Source: Brachionus plicatilis
Lineage: Eukaryota; Rotifera; Eurotatoria; Ploima; Brachionidae
DNA length: 64,000 nucleotides
Reading direction: 5' to 3'
NCBI GenBank assembly: GCA_010279815.1
Contig: QEOQ01000121.1
Span: forward strand, 189,491 to 253,490
Position numbers and translations under genes: made by a program. Numbering within the stretch: the stretch's first letter is position 1; every line of letters begins with the position of its first letter. Below, in pieces: positions 24,001 to 36,574 of the stretch. The notes beneath the pieces are model-generated. The model was not told the DNA's origin. It was given only the letters and a program-made list of their open reading frames with translations, and did not search any database.

Positions 24001-24438
24001 TTAAATAGTTACTCAATTTTAAAAAAAAAAAATAACTAAATTCTTTTAATAAATTTTTTTAATTTTTTTAATTCATGCCTTGATCAGGTAAAAACTTTAA
24101 AAATTTTGCAATAAAAAAATTAACTTTGTTTGGCCGTAATTTATATTATAATATTTTTTTATTTAATTGTCAAGTTTACTTGGAACCCTCTGATTAAATA
24201 ATAAATAATAGATAAAAACAAAGAAGTAAATAAGAAGACTTGAAAAAAACACCAGAAAAAATTGCTTATATATAAACAAAATTTATTTAATTTTGATTTA
24301 AGAAAAAAATATAAATATATAATTCTACAATTAAAATTTAAAAAACATTAAATTACAATTGACAAAAATTTGGCTTATTCAAAATCAAATAAAAACAATT
24401 TGAGAATATTTTAAACATTTTGTCTCATAAAATTCTCA
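21070..24438. other. Intergenic region, no gene recognised
   Basis: About 3.4 kb of AT-rich sequence. A minus-strand open frame at 23399-23614 ends LKCQWKISSFRAREKRFNK but has no recognisable domain or splice context. I found no clear repeat or RNA gene. Confidence 0.55.
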
Positions 24439-27400
24439 TTAGTAACTATAAAAACTCTTTAGAATTTGTTTGTTAAAGCTTTCTGCGGAAACGTACACAT
24501 TCTTCATTGACTCTTGAAGCATTTGTAGCTGAACATCGGTTACTTTGTGATCAAAACTTTTAATTTTAATTACATAATTTTTCAGGGAACTGCACATATT
24601 GCTGGATAAATGATACAAATTTATTTTCAACACTTCATCGTGAAGATTTTGCTGCAGAGTGTCGCAAATAAAAATAAGCTTGTGTCCATTTAAGGCCAAT
24701 TTGTTTGCCAATTCAACTTCCAGAGCCATTTGCTTGTGAATTTTCTCCCGAAGAGCCTCATAAATGACCCTTAAATCAGAAAAATTCTCTTCCACATGCT
24801 TCAAATAAAACTTAAGAAGCATTTGGTCGCTCATGTTCAGTCTGGACACTTCGCATTCATTTAAGCTAGTTGCCAATTTTATTTCGCGTTTAATTTTCTC
24901 ATCGTTACGCTTGAGCGTCATGCACAAAGCTGATGTGTTGGAAACTTTTTCCACCAATTTATCAAGATTTTCTCTTTTTAGCTTCATACATTTTTCCTCT
25001 TCTAGCTCATCTATTTCACAGTAGTCGTCCTCATTGTAAAATTGATCTTCTTTGCTATCGAAATTGGCATCATTTTCATGTTGGATTTGATTAGGACTCG
25101 TCTCTCGATCAAAAAAGAAAATTTTTTCCTCATTAACCAAATCTTTCAATTCATTTAAATTTTTTTTGAATGAAACAATCTCATTTTTTGGATCTTCTGT
25201 ATCCATTTTTTCAATAAAACCATTAAATTCTTCTATTTGGTCAATTAATTTTTTCAACTTGTTGAATGTATTCAAATCAGGATGAAAACAGGCGTATTCT
25301 TGCTTGATCAACTTCAAATTATTATTGATAAATTCGCTCAAAATTGGTTTTAAGCATTTAGAATTGTCATTGATCAAAATTTGATTTGAACTAAAATTTT
25401 CCATATTTGTAATCAAGTGACAAATGCGGTCAATTTTTTCATCAAAATCCAATTTCAAATCGTGCCTTGTTTTGGGTTCATCATAGTTGGAATAATCACT
25501 TATTCGCTGATTGATTGAACACCGTGATGCCGTTTCCACCAAACTAATTAGATGCTCTGAGTTGAGGCTGATTAAAGAGGATGTACTTATGCCTGAATCA
25601 ATTGTTGGACTGATCGATTTTCTGGATTCATCTAGCTCTTTTATTAGTCTACTTGTAGGTCTATTGTTTGCAGGTATATCATAGTCGTAGTCGTCTTCAT
25701 CGCTTTTTTTTTGTGAACTGCAGTCACTTGAACCAGTCGAAGTGTTGAATGATAAATTTTTCGGATTAGTTTTTATTTTGGCTGGAAGGGTTATTTTATT
25801 TGATTCTGGTCGTGTTAAAGTGCCATCTTTCTCTTTAAAAACATGCTGATCCAATGAGCTCTAAAAATTGAATTTATATTAATATGAGATAAGAAAATGC
25901 AAAAAATATTATTTTTTTTTAATGTTTATTTTAAAAAAATTAAAAAACGTAATTGCTTTTATTTTCAAATTCAATATTTGAATTTTATTCTTTTTCTGAA
26001 AGGGCTAAAATAGTTCAATAAATTGTATCAGTTGATACCAAAAACAGTAGGTAATCTTTACAAATCCTTAATAGAATCAATCTTGGATTATTCTTTTCCT
26101 TGTTTAAATTCATTCCCAGAAACTAACATCAAAAAATACAAGTTATTCAAAATTCAGCAGTTCGATATATTTTGAAGCTGAAATATGATACCCCCTCCAA
26201 TATTATGCACCAGGAGGCCTCCAATAAATTTAAACTACTCACAGTTTCAAATCGACTCTTCCAGTTAAGATATGAGAGATATGACAGGACAGAGTGTAGT
26301 CATTATGTTCCACTTGTCGTCAGACTGGCGGAAGAATATAGGGAGAGTTTCGAATAAACATATATCGAATATCCAACTCCATTGTGTAATTGCTACCTAG
26401 TAATTTCTTCTTTTTTTCCTGAACTATATCAAATATTTAAATATGCCTTACCTCTAGTTATTTAAACATATAGTTTTTAATTTTTTTTCGATTTTATTTA
26501 TCCTTTTTTTTATTTTTTATTTTTTTTTATATTCCGAAGGAGCATTAACTCGGTACAGATAAACAAATAAATAAATTCATTTTATTTTTAAATTTTGCGC
26601 ATCTTTTTTTTTTGCTTTTTTAAACAAATATTAACTAATTTTTTTTTCTTTTTCAAAATTATTTTTAAATTTGCCTCTCCAAAAATGGGGCTAAAAAAAA
26701 TAATTAGAAAATTCAAGGTGCCTTAAATTCAAATTTTCTCTCAAAAATGTCGGAAACTCAATCTCTGTATTGTTAGCTTTTAAAAACATATAGATCAAAT
26801 AAAAGATAAAAACTCATAGATCAAAATTATCTCATAATTACTTTCAGAATCAGAAATTTACTCAAATATTGAGAGATTTTTTTTTCAATTTGATCATTTC
26901 AATTCAGCAAAATTTGAAAAGCTTTTAAACATTATGATACATTTTTGATAAATTAATTGAATTTTTGAGACAAATATTTTGAATTGAATCGACAATTTTT
27001 ATTATTCTTTGGTTTTTTATTTTCCTTAATTTTTAATATTTTTTATTTTTTTTTCTATGAGCCTTGATTTAATTGATAATTAAAAATAATAATAGAAGAG
27101 GTAAAATATTTCTGAAAAATGTAACAATTTGTATTTGGTCTAAAATGATCTTCATCGCCCAATATGGAGACATAGCGCTAAGTTCTTCTGCTCTCATTTC
27201 TATTATTGAAAGCTTATTTTTAAATAGTTTTTACTTCATTTATTTATTAAAATTTAATTATTTGTCCTCATTCTGAAACAAGCAAACTATTGATATCTTT
27301 GTTTATGAGACTAGATTTCTGTGCATCTAGCTTCCATAGATGTCTTTCTACAGTTAGACATCTCCAAAGGGGCATTGCAGGAGGGAAAATTATTATTCTT

Positions 27401-28561
27401 TTTTTTAAAAATACAATTCTCTCCTAATTTATTGTGTTTGATTAGGATACTTTTATTAATATTCAAAATACATATTATATTTTGACAATTTTTAAAAACA
27501 AATGCATTATTTTGATATTAAAGAAAATATGATGACAATCTAATAAAAAATTCTATTGATATATATTCAGTTTTGTTTTTGAATTAAATGGTTGAAAAAA
27601 TAATACTAATATTTAAAAAATGGAAATTTTGATTAATAAAATGTCAATTTTTGTATTCTATCATTTTTAACTCTCAGCTTTATCATAAAATTTTAGCAGA
27701 CAAACCTGCGAAAAAAAAAATTTTCTCATTGTTGTTTACTTCCATTTATCTAATTTTTTGATCATCTTAATCCAAAAATTAAAATTCGAATTTGAGAAAA
27801 CTTTTTCCATCTGGCAAACTCTAGTAAGACCTTTTTAGCTAAAATTAGACAATAATTCTAGTATAAAAAAATATTAATTTAAAATACTTTAGAGTCTTTT
27901 AAAATTTTGAAATTTACAGAGCAATTTAATTGCGCATTTAAAAATCTTTTGAGCACTTTGAAATTAGAAATTCGGTCATAATATTATTTTGCTTTTTTTC
28001 TCAAGATTACAATCTTTTATTGAAAAACTTAGCTTGTTTAGTTATTAAATAATTTATAAAAAAAATGAATAAAATTTTATATATATATGGTAAAGATGAT
28101 GAAATAAAGATTTATTTTTCTGAAAAGTCTTAATCATTTATATATTTACTGGGCTTTTCTTAAAAGAAAAAAAAATTATAAAAAAATCCACTAATCTGTA
28201 TTAATTTTTTTGTTTTTTTCCTAAAAGGAAACAAGAATGTTGAAAAAAAATTATCAAAACTTACTTGACTATTCGATGTTGATGCTGATGAAATTGAATT
28301 AGAAGAATTTTTGGAAATTAAATTGGATTTATTCAATTGTAAACTAATTATTTTGAAAATAAATTTTTCATCTTTTGTGATTTTTAGTCGATTTCCGGGC
28401 GCAAGTCCTGTCTTGTTAGTTTTTATCAATTTACATAGCCACCATCCTTGCATGGCCATAAAATCTATCTCGAGCACTTGAAATAGATCATTCCGGCAAA
28501 AACTCAATTCTTCATCACTTTCCGATTCGTTGTCGTAAAGAGCTATGGCGTATCGATTCAT
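24439..28561 (-). CDS. BCAR1/NEDD9-like: Cas-family adhesion scaffold (p130Cas/NEDD9/EFS type)
   Basis: Cas proteins dock FAK, Src and Crk at integrin adhesions. Two exons (28561-28265 and 25860-24439) join in phase 0 across a 2.4-kb intron with a perfect GTAAGT donor, giving 572 residues. Residues about 4-62 form an SH3 with the Cas pattern ALYDNESESDEELSF, VLEID, GWWLCKL and APGNRLKI. The substrate region is very short: the only clear Crk-type YxxP site is YDIP at about residues 159-162, within DDYDYDIPANNRP. A helical serine-rich-type region and an acidic DDYCEIDELEEE follow, in the position of the Src-binding YDYVHL. The C-terminal 130 residues match the Cas FAT-like bundle (LLKFYLKHVEENFSDL, then LALNGHKLIFICDTLQQNL and LSSNMCSSLKNYV). 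It is shorter than vertebrate p130Cas (about 870). The assignment is strong at both ends. Confidence 0.88.
25861..28264 (-). other. 2.4-kb intron of the Cas-family gene
   Basis: It separates the SH3 exon from the rest of the scaffold. The ends are GTAAGT and TTTTTAG, phase 0. It holds a LINE relic on the opposite strand at 26030-26590, and otherwise only AT-rich sequence plus a short possible hairpin near 27300-27390 (AGATGTCTTTCTACAGTTAG / AGACATCTCC). Confidence 0.75.
26030..26590 (+). mobile_element. Truncated non-LTR retrotransposon (LINE) relic
   Basis: The plus strand reads LYKSLIESILDYSFPCLNSF, then after a one-base frameshift IQVIQNSAVRYILKLKYDT and LLTVSNRLFQLRYERY to a stop at 26357. 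This is the end of a LINE reverse transcriptase, where the family pattern is LY..LI.SILDY.......N.KKL..IQN.A+R. About 230 bases of 3' untranslated sequence follow, ending AAACAAATAAATAAA, which resembles a short A-rich repeat tail. The copy is 5'-truncated and frameshifted, so inactive. Confidence 0.75.
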
Positions 28562-30361
28562 TCTTTTATTATTCTAATTATAATTATTGTCATTCAAAAA
28601 AAATTCAATATATTTCCATCTAGAAACAAATAAACCAAAATTTTAAAACAAAAATTTTCTGGTTTTTTATCATATTTTCTCAATCTAGGTTTCTAATTTT
28701 TTCATTTTGAACAAAAAATTCAAAAAATTTACTCAAACTAAATAAACATTTGATAGAATGGAAAAAAAGAAAAGTTAAATTTAAAATATAAAATGTTTCG
28801 TGCTTTAAAAAAGTACAAGTACTGAGACATGCATTTAAATGACATTTATAATTTTAATTACAAAAACTTAATTATTTCAAGACCGCTTTAAATTAATTGA
28901 ATTTGCATTTGTTTCATGTTGGTCTCACATTGAACTCAATGCTTCATTTAACTCTATCAGTATAAAGAATAGCACAAAACCTGAATGAAATTGATTCCAA
29001 TTAAAAGAAGCTTTTTTGATTTATTCTGAGGCAATGGCTAGAAACGTAATTTTGAATTGATTTAGAACTGCTCCGAGTATCGATCCATTTCAAGAGCGTG
29101 ATAAATCTTTGGTAGAATTCTCGAATAGAAAATTAGTTTTAAATAACAATTTTTAATTAAATTTTTCAAAACTAAAATTTCACTATTACAGAATCTAATT
29201 TCAATTTATTAATTTTTATGAATGAAAAAAAAACAATAGGAGATGACATAATTTTTTGATTTATTTTCCAAATGACTTGGTTTAGACCAATGCCACAGAT
29301 TAATCATCAAATTGTATCCGCTTTTTTCATAATCCTTCATCTAATTTTAAATAAATTTCTATTAAATTAATCCCATTTTTTGGATTAAGGAATGGCAAGT
29401 GGTAATGATTTAATAGAATTCTTATCCGATTAGATGAAATAGTGCTAAAGTTACTTAAAGATACTACTCGGTTAATTAATCGGAATTTTGATTCATTAGC
29501 AAAATTCTTTCGGTAAATCTGCCCTATAAAAAAATCTCAAATAAATTTTAGAAATAGTCGTTTACCGAGAGTGTTTTCTCTCGAATTGTAAATCTCAAGT
29601 AATACTTTTTCTTTTTTTAAAAGCTTCTTGTGGAGTTTATATCCAAGATTTAATTGAAAAAAATCGCTAGAAATTGTTTCTATTTCTTAAAATTGCTTCC
29701 AGGTTAAAATATTATGCAACAAATAATCGCACGGTCTATCTAAAACTAAAAAAACAACAAAATTAATATTTATGAATTGCTATGAAATTGTTGACAAATA
29801 GAAAAATACAACCACAAGTTTGTAAATATTTATCTAAATTTTTTGAGATAAAAAACAAATTACGAAATCAAAATTTAAATTATCATGATAAATGTGTCAG
29901 TTGAGGCGAGGGACGCTCAAGAAGCCATCGTTTTGATAAAACTTATTCTTAGTCTGCAATTTTCGCCAACAATAGCTGAGTAATTTAAAATTTAAATATA
30001 CAAACTTGAATATTTTCGGGCAAACAGAAAATACAAGATAATTTAATTGATTGACCATTGTCATTATCAGGACAACAAAAATACCAAGTCTTAAACATTC
30101 TTAATTTTGATTTCCTAAGCCAAGCAGAAAATCAATAAATGTCAAAGTTTTTTTTTCATTAATCAAATCGATTTTTCCTAGTCCAGTCCACTCTCTATTT
30201 AATTTAAAATTAGCAAAGTTTTTCTGCTGGTCTGAGAATTGATTGAAAATGCTAAAAGAAACTTCTCGCTAGACTTAATTAATATTTTTTTTAATTAAAT
30301 AAATATTTAATCAGTACGAAAAAAAAAACAGAATCATATTAGTCATAGATAATGACTTTTT
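28562..30361. other. Gene-poor stretch upstream of the Cas-family gene
   Basis: About 1.8 kb that should include the Cas-family promoter next to 28561. No exon, RNA gene or repeat is recognised. Confidence 0.5.
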
Positions 30362-30962
30362 AGCTGCCACTGCTAGTCTGGTCACTCCAATTACTTAAAA
30401 CCGTGTCCATTTGCATGAAATATTTTTGCTCAAAATCACGTTTAAATTTGGGCCATTTTTTGCACAAATAAATAAAAATAAAAAAGGTGCTATTTTAAAT
30501 CGCATTCAAATGCCACTCGTATCTATGAATGAATTCCAGTCGAATGATATTCGAAAATTTCACAAGAGAATTTTATCGATTTTGATATTTGGCTTCGATT
30601 TTTTTAATTAAATCGAATGGATCTTTTAAAAAGCCTAATTTGCTGGCTAGTTTAAAAAAATAAACAAAATTATTAAGTCTAATCTTCTCAGCAGATGTTA
30701 TCTTCTTTAACCAGTTCTGTGCAATCGATTTATTTGAATTCAGGAAGTGCCAATTCTTTTTAGATTGACCGTCTAAATAAACAATTTCAAAAACACCAAG
30801 CCACATGGACCAATCTACTTAAAGACTTGAAAAGCAAATACTTTTTAAGGATTTAATTTAAACAGCATTATTTGCACTCTTGACAAAACTGGCCAGTTTA
30901 GTAGCCAAGGACAGATGCCGACAACTTACTTGTGTCAATAGAATTTCATTGATAACTTGGAT
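30362..30962 (-). pseudogene. Possible decayed gene fragment on the minus strand
   Basis: Three protein-like stretches lie in order on the minus strand: IQVINEILLTQ (after a TTTTTCATAG acceptor at 30962, ending at a GTAAGT), WHFLNSNKSIAQNWLKKI within a 77-residue frame (30806-30573) that resembles the end of a PH domain, and KKWPKFKRDFEQKYFMQMDT ending in a stop near 30362. I could not join them in frame with standard splice sites. They may be relics or exons of a gene I fail to reconstruct; the PH resemblance is weak. Confidence 0.25.
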
Positions 30963-33883
30963 CTATGAAAAAAATATGACAATGTCAAACTAATAAAATT
31001 TAAATAATTTTTTGTCAATTTGCTTAAAATTACAAGAAAAACTAATTAGATAAAAAAATGAGAAAAAATCGAGTTTTAGATTTCATTATGATTTATCAGT
31101 AGGTCCTAAATTCTTTGTAATATTTTGTTTTATTTACTGAAAAAATTAGTGTTTAAACATCGATAACCAAATTTTGATTAATCTCGGCACAACAAAAAAA
31201 ATTTCAATTGCATTTTTCTCTTTTTTTTCCAATTGACTTGAACTTATTAAACTGGAATTTTTTTTACTAATTTTATTTTAAATTCATTGAGCCAACTGAA
31301 TACTGTATTGAAAAAAAAATGACTGTTCTCAGACCTTTAAAAAATTATAAACATTAGCTTCATATGCAATTAATCAAAATTTAAAAAAAAATGACTAAAA
31401 TAAATTTTGTAAAAAAAAATAGCATATATCATTGCTTGTCAAGTTGAATTGTCAATAAAACAAAATTTTAACAACTATTCTTGTCACACGATTTAGCTTG
31501 GAACATGTGAGTTTTCTATTTCCTGCTCGAAATCCGCACTAAAAAATTCAATCCGGAAAATTTTTTCATAAGTTAAATAAATCTGTTTAAAATTTTACGA
31601 GAAAATTCAAAAAAAAACTTTGTTTTCGATTTGAAAATTTAAAATGTGATGAACTGATCTATTATATTATGTATGAATGACATGGCTTGGATGAAATCGA
31701 TGTTAAAACACAAAATAATTATGAACTTGCTTTATCTAATTTTATTTGTTTTTATTATTATTATTTGGCTAACTATTTTTTCTACCAAAAAATATTCCAT
31801 TAAACAAAAAACGTTTACAAAATCATTTATTAATTAAGTTCAGTTAAATATATCTATTAATGTTCAAAATTTTGTTTTTAATTTTAATTTATATTTTTTA
31901 CGTATCAATCTTTTGCCTATGGTTTATGGAACCAATATTTTTAAAACTAAAACAGATTTGTATCATTTTAGTCTTAACTGTGGACAGCTACAATAAATTA
32001 TCAAAATTTTCCAAACAATTTTTCTATTATCAAATTTTTCAAATAATATTTAATAATCTTTCCATGTGCAGGTGTTAAATTTTCATGCAGCTTTATTTAA
32101 CTCTACCCTTCTTATACATCTATTGAGTACATTAAATTGATAAAAAGCAAATTTAAAATCCTTTATCACTTTCGAATTCAATCATTTTAAAAATATTTAT
32201 TGGAGCATAAGTAACTCTTTATATTTAAAAATATCTTTAATATTGAAAAATTTTTCCTATGTTAAAAAATTTTTTTATGCATGTAAAATTTTTTGGTTGA
32301 AAAAAAAAATACAATAGTTAGAAAAAGAAATTATTCCCCTATTATTTAATAACTTAATAAATTCACTAATTTAAAAAAATAGTTCGACAGTGACCCATAG
32401 CTTTTGAATGCCATTTAATAGTCTTAATAAAACCTGATTGATTTAAAGTCCAATTTGTCGTTTAGACCCAAGATAATCAAGTCCAAATAAAAAATGGCCA
32501 TAAATTAAATCTTTGTCAAGAGTTTGATAAATTTTGGTCTTTGTATCAAAAAAAGATTAGTTTAATTGTAGACTAGAGAGATTTAACTTCAATTTTAGCT
32601 TTATCTTAATATCAATAAAGTAAATAGATAAGAGATATTTATTGACACGAAAAAAATTGTCTTTCTAGCCTTTGAAAGGTGGACAAAACTGCTCCGGGAC
32701 ACAAGTTCGCTCTTGCTTTGTGTTGTATAACATTCTTTAAAGTTTGTTGATTTGAATAGACACGGTCAATTTTGAAGCTATCTTCCAAAACAAATTATTA
32801 GGTCTCAAATATCATAAGAAGTCTGCTCGTAGAATAAACAAATTTGATCTGATGATAAATGATTTGGAACGTAAACAAAAAGAAGTAAAAAAAGAGGAAT
32901 CTTTTAGCGTTTGTTTATTACAGTTGAGCCTAGATAAATATCATCTATGAGATGATAATAAAATGATATATGGAATGAAAGAAGGCCAATAAATCGGTTG
33001 TAAAAACAAATTTTGTTAAGTGTGTTGTAGGGCGAAAATTTGGCCAAGAGAAAGAGAGAGAGAGGGAATATTGTCGAAGCTTTGTGAACACATTTAATCA
33101 CCATTAATATCTTTATGGCCTAAATAGGCCAGATAAAATTTCAGTTGTATCAGCTTGAATTTCAAATGTTTTGTTTTTTGGCGATTGTGGGCAAACGAGA
33201 AATTTGCTCACCATTTTAACACTGGAATGTGAGCGAGCCAAACTTTGGCAAATTAGATTTGAGAAAAATTTGTCTAGAAGCCGTATAGTTTAAGATTTTG
33301 AAATTTAAGATAAAATCTTTACTTAAGACTACTTAAAAATATCTGAATAGAAAGGAGGTTAATTATAAATGAAATTAATCGAATCTTGCTTGTTGTGTTT
33401 GCCTCGACTTTGAGTCGGATAGAGATAATTGTGTCAGTATGCATTGTTCGTTTATTAGTTTCAGTCGGAATTATGATGATAGTTGGAAATTTATGAACCG
33501 TGAGTAATTTCGTAGCATTCATGTTTCTTTAGGTTCTGTTCTATTAGCAAAATTTGGTCAGACTGCTCAAGCTGCTTTTAAATTATTTATCAAAAAAATT
33601 AATTTGAAGCAAAAAAAATTAATTTTCCATGTGCCCTATATATTGGTGTTTGTTAAGACCCAAGTCTTGACATGTCTCTACCTATTATTTAATCTTGAAT
33701 TAACTGCAGCTGAAGCAAATGTTCTAGCTACTATTTAAACCACTACATTATTATTAAAATTTCGGATTCCATTAAATAAACTTTTTACTAAATTAAATTG
33801 TTTTATTTATTTCTTGGCTTAATCCCTAAAGTCCAAAATCGAGACTTTACAGTGTTAAATCCCGAGTGGTCAGATTTATTCTG
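30963..33883. other. Gene-poor region
   Basis: About 2.9 kb of AT-rich sequence. Open frames at 31860-32078 (plus), 32904-33104 (minus) and 33319-33522 (minus) are short and hydrophobic or low-complexity, without splice context or family resemblance. I see no supported gene. Confidence 0.5.
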
Positions 33884-33957
33884 AAATCGCATGGTGCAGT
33901 GGTTACCACATCTGTCTGACACACAGGAGGTCCCAAGTTCGATCCTTGATGGGATCT
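33884..33957 (+). ncRNA. tRNA-like sequence (Val GAC-like), probably a pseudogene or SINE head
   Basis: TGGTGCAGTGGTTACCA fits an A box and D arm. TCTGT / ACAGG can form an anticodon stem around the seven-base loop CTGACAC, giving GAC (Val). AAGTTCGATCCTTG contains a good B box (GTTCGATCC) with a four-pair T stem. The 3' side TGGGATC does not pair with the 5' side, so the acceptor stem is broken. A T-run follows immediately (GATCTTTTTTT), which could terminate pol III. A functional tRNA is unlikely. Confidence 0.5.
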
Positions 33958-35899
33958 TTTTTTGTTGTTGCTGCTGATTTTCTCTCACTCTAATCTGTGT
34001 CTTCTGAATTCTAAATAGAGCAATTTAAGCAAAAATTGTTCATCATATTGCAGTGGTTTTTGCTGAAACTATTGGATTTTTTTTGAGAGAAAAATATTTT
34101 CGCTTAACTAACAAAATAGAAAAAAACAAGAAAGCATTTCATCAAAATTAAGCTAATAACCTGTGTTCTACCTGATATTTATTCCATTATTGCCACAATC
34201 TTTTCGATATTTTTCTTGAGCTCATACAAACAATTTAACTAGGTCTTGGTTTTTTTTTTTTTTTTTTTAAAGATTTATTTATTTAAATTTAATAAAAAAT
34301 TTAAAAATCACTGAGCTTATTTAAACAAACAATCATGTGACCAGTGTCTTTCTAAAAAGTTGTAAATTTAACTAAAAGAGCTTTTGTTGTTGACATTCAT
34401 TCTGAAACCTTTGGGAAAAATAGTGTTTGTTATTTTGAGCATCTATTCAATTTGGCCTTAAGAATCAAATGAGTCCGAGCGATTGAAGTATTCACAAAAA
34501 GTTGCGCAATGTTAGAGCACCTAATTGAAAACAAAAGGCTTCAGTGATATTTGCCAAAAAATAAACCTGACTAAAAAAGCTTTGCACTGTTATTAACAAT
34601 TTAAAACTAGTTTACACACAACAACAAAATTCTTTAAATCTTATTTTGCTCAAGAGCTTAACTATTGATCTAAAAAGATAATAGAAGTGAATTAATAAAA
34701 AAACGTTTGATGAGATAAATTGAAAATTATCTTTTAGTTTTAAAATCTCGACTTGAAAAAGAGAAACAAAAAGCTCAGAACATTCTCTCCGAGATAAGGA
34801 AATCAGTCCTCATCTTTATTTTAAGATAGTATTCCATTAGAAGAGTACGCTTTGTTTGAATTTCTCAAGATAAACGAAATGTTAAATATTAAATATTAAA
34901 TCTTAAATGAGAAAATATCAATCTGCTCTCAAGGTATCAATTTTTTTGAGTATGAAAATCAAAAAATGTATCCTATTGAAATAATGTTTTTTTACCCAAA
35001 ATTTTAAAATAAAATATTAAATTAGTTTTTTTTTGTTTTAAACCTAGTTTACTATGGACATCACTAATAAGTGTACAGGTGATCAAATCTAATTTGGCAA
35101 AGTATCAATAAAAATTTTAGCTTAGCCTTTGGTGATTTACAAGAAACTTGGATGTAGAATTTTAGTATCCTAATATGACAGGTGAAAATTTAATCTAAGT
35201 TAAGCTCTTAATTTAAAATCAAAATAAGACTATTCTTCAACCTTTGCTAAAGCCTAAGCTAAATTTAACAATTAAATTGAGGCTTTTGGGCAAATTTTTT
35301 CAAAATTTTGAGACTCAAAGCGTCACAACTTTTAATTAATTTTGAAAACTTTTACGGATCAAAATTTTTGTTTGTTTTTTTCTAATATTCAAACTTGTTA
35401 TTCTGACTCCTCATGAGAAATTTGCTTTCAAAATTCATGAAACAAAGTGTCTGAGTAAATAACTTAAAAACTTAATTCTAAAATTTAAATAAAGTTTTCT
35501 CAGTCAAAAATTTTAATTTTTTTTTCAAAAATCCTTTTATTTTATAAACAAGAATATAAATAAAAAGTACATAATCAAAAAGATTTTTTCTTATGGTTTG
35601 TGAAATAAATTACTACCTTTACCTCCAAAATAATAAAAATAAGCTAATACATGATCTCATAATGGGAACTTAAACAGGGTGTTGAGTGTGAATAAATATG
35701 CGAGTTTTTTTTAAACTCAATTTTATGCCGCTAAATAAAATAAAATCGTTAAGATTATTTATAAAACTTTTCACTAATTTTGGTAAGATTTTTTCAGGAG
35801 ATAGTGGCTTCCAATTAACCCAAATATTTGAAGAAAAAACCACTTTCTGTGACTTGTTTGACCATTCTGTGCTTTTTTTCATAAGACAAATAGATCCAC
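33958..35899. other. Gene-poor region
   Basis: About 1.9 kb without a recognisable gene. A minus-strand frame at 35670-35939 runs into the LINE relic next to it and may be its decayed 3' part. Confidence 0.45.
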
Positions 35900-36370
35900 A
35901 ACTGTCAATGAACTCACTGACTTGTTGGGGTTGTGTCAATCAACTTGGATTAAACCTGCATTTATCTTAAAGCACTCGATGTGGTCGCCTCTATCTCTTC
36001 TTGTTTTTAGTCGGGCCTTTTAGCATATGGTAATATCTCAAATCTTCAACTAATTTCATGGCTTTTATTTGGACTATATCTAATTTTTATTTGCCTATTT
36101 ATTCAAGAGACAGTCTTACAAACGCTATCTAGATATACTTAAAAGTTTTTGTTCCCCAATACTCCAATGTTTTGCTGAGTTGACGTACGATCATGGTCAC
36201 TCTATCAGCAGCTAATGTCAACTAAGGTTACTCTATTATAAATTCAAACACATGGTTATACCAAGATCTTGCTTCTTGTCAGTTACTTCAAGTGGTTTGG
36301 CCTTAATGGTAATGTTTGTGTCAAAGTATTTGTTGATAACCATTATCTTTCACTTTTCATCATTGAATCT
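35900..36370 (-). mobile_element. Decayed CR1-like LINE reverse transcriptase relic
   Basis: On the minus strand the translated order is PLEVTDKKQDLGITM, then LDIVQIKAMKLVEDLRYY, then RRDRGDHIECFKINAG. These match three consecutive C-terminal landmarks of CR1/Jockey-type LINE reverse transcriptases (LE....KDLGV, LEKVQRRATKL...LR.L.Y, and RR.RGDLIE.FKI..G). They are separated by stops and frame changes, so the copy is dead. A MITE (36575-36898) lies just upstream. Confidence 0.65.
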
Positions 36371-36574
36371 GCCATCTGTTTTACCAATCGAAAAAATGGC
36401 CTTTTTAAAGAACCTTAGCTAATCGTACATCTATTCAATTTGAATTTTAATGTAGGCCTAAGCATTATTCATCAAGAACCTTCATTAAAGAAGCATTTAT
36501 AATATTACTTCACTTTAAAAAAAGGCCCTTACGAAGGTCTTGTTAAATTGAAATTAATTAAGCCTTAGCATTGG

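Noticed and set aside
35698..35970. 90-residue plus-strand frame
   Set aside because: Overlaps a minus-strand frame next to a LINE relic; its own translation shows no family.
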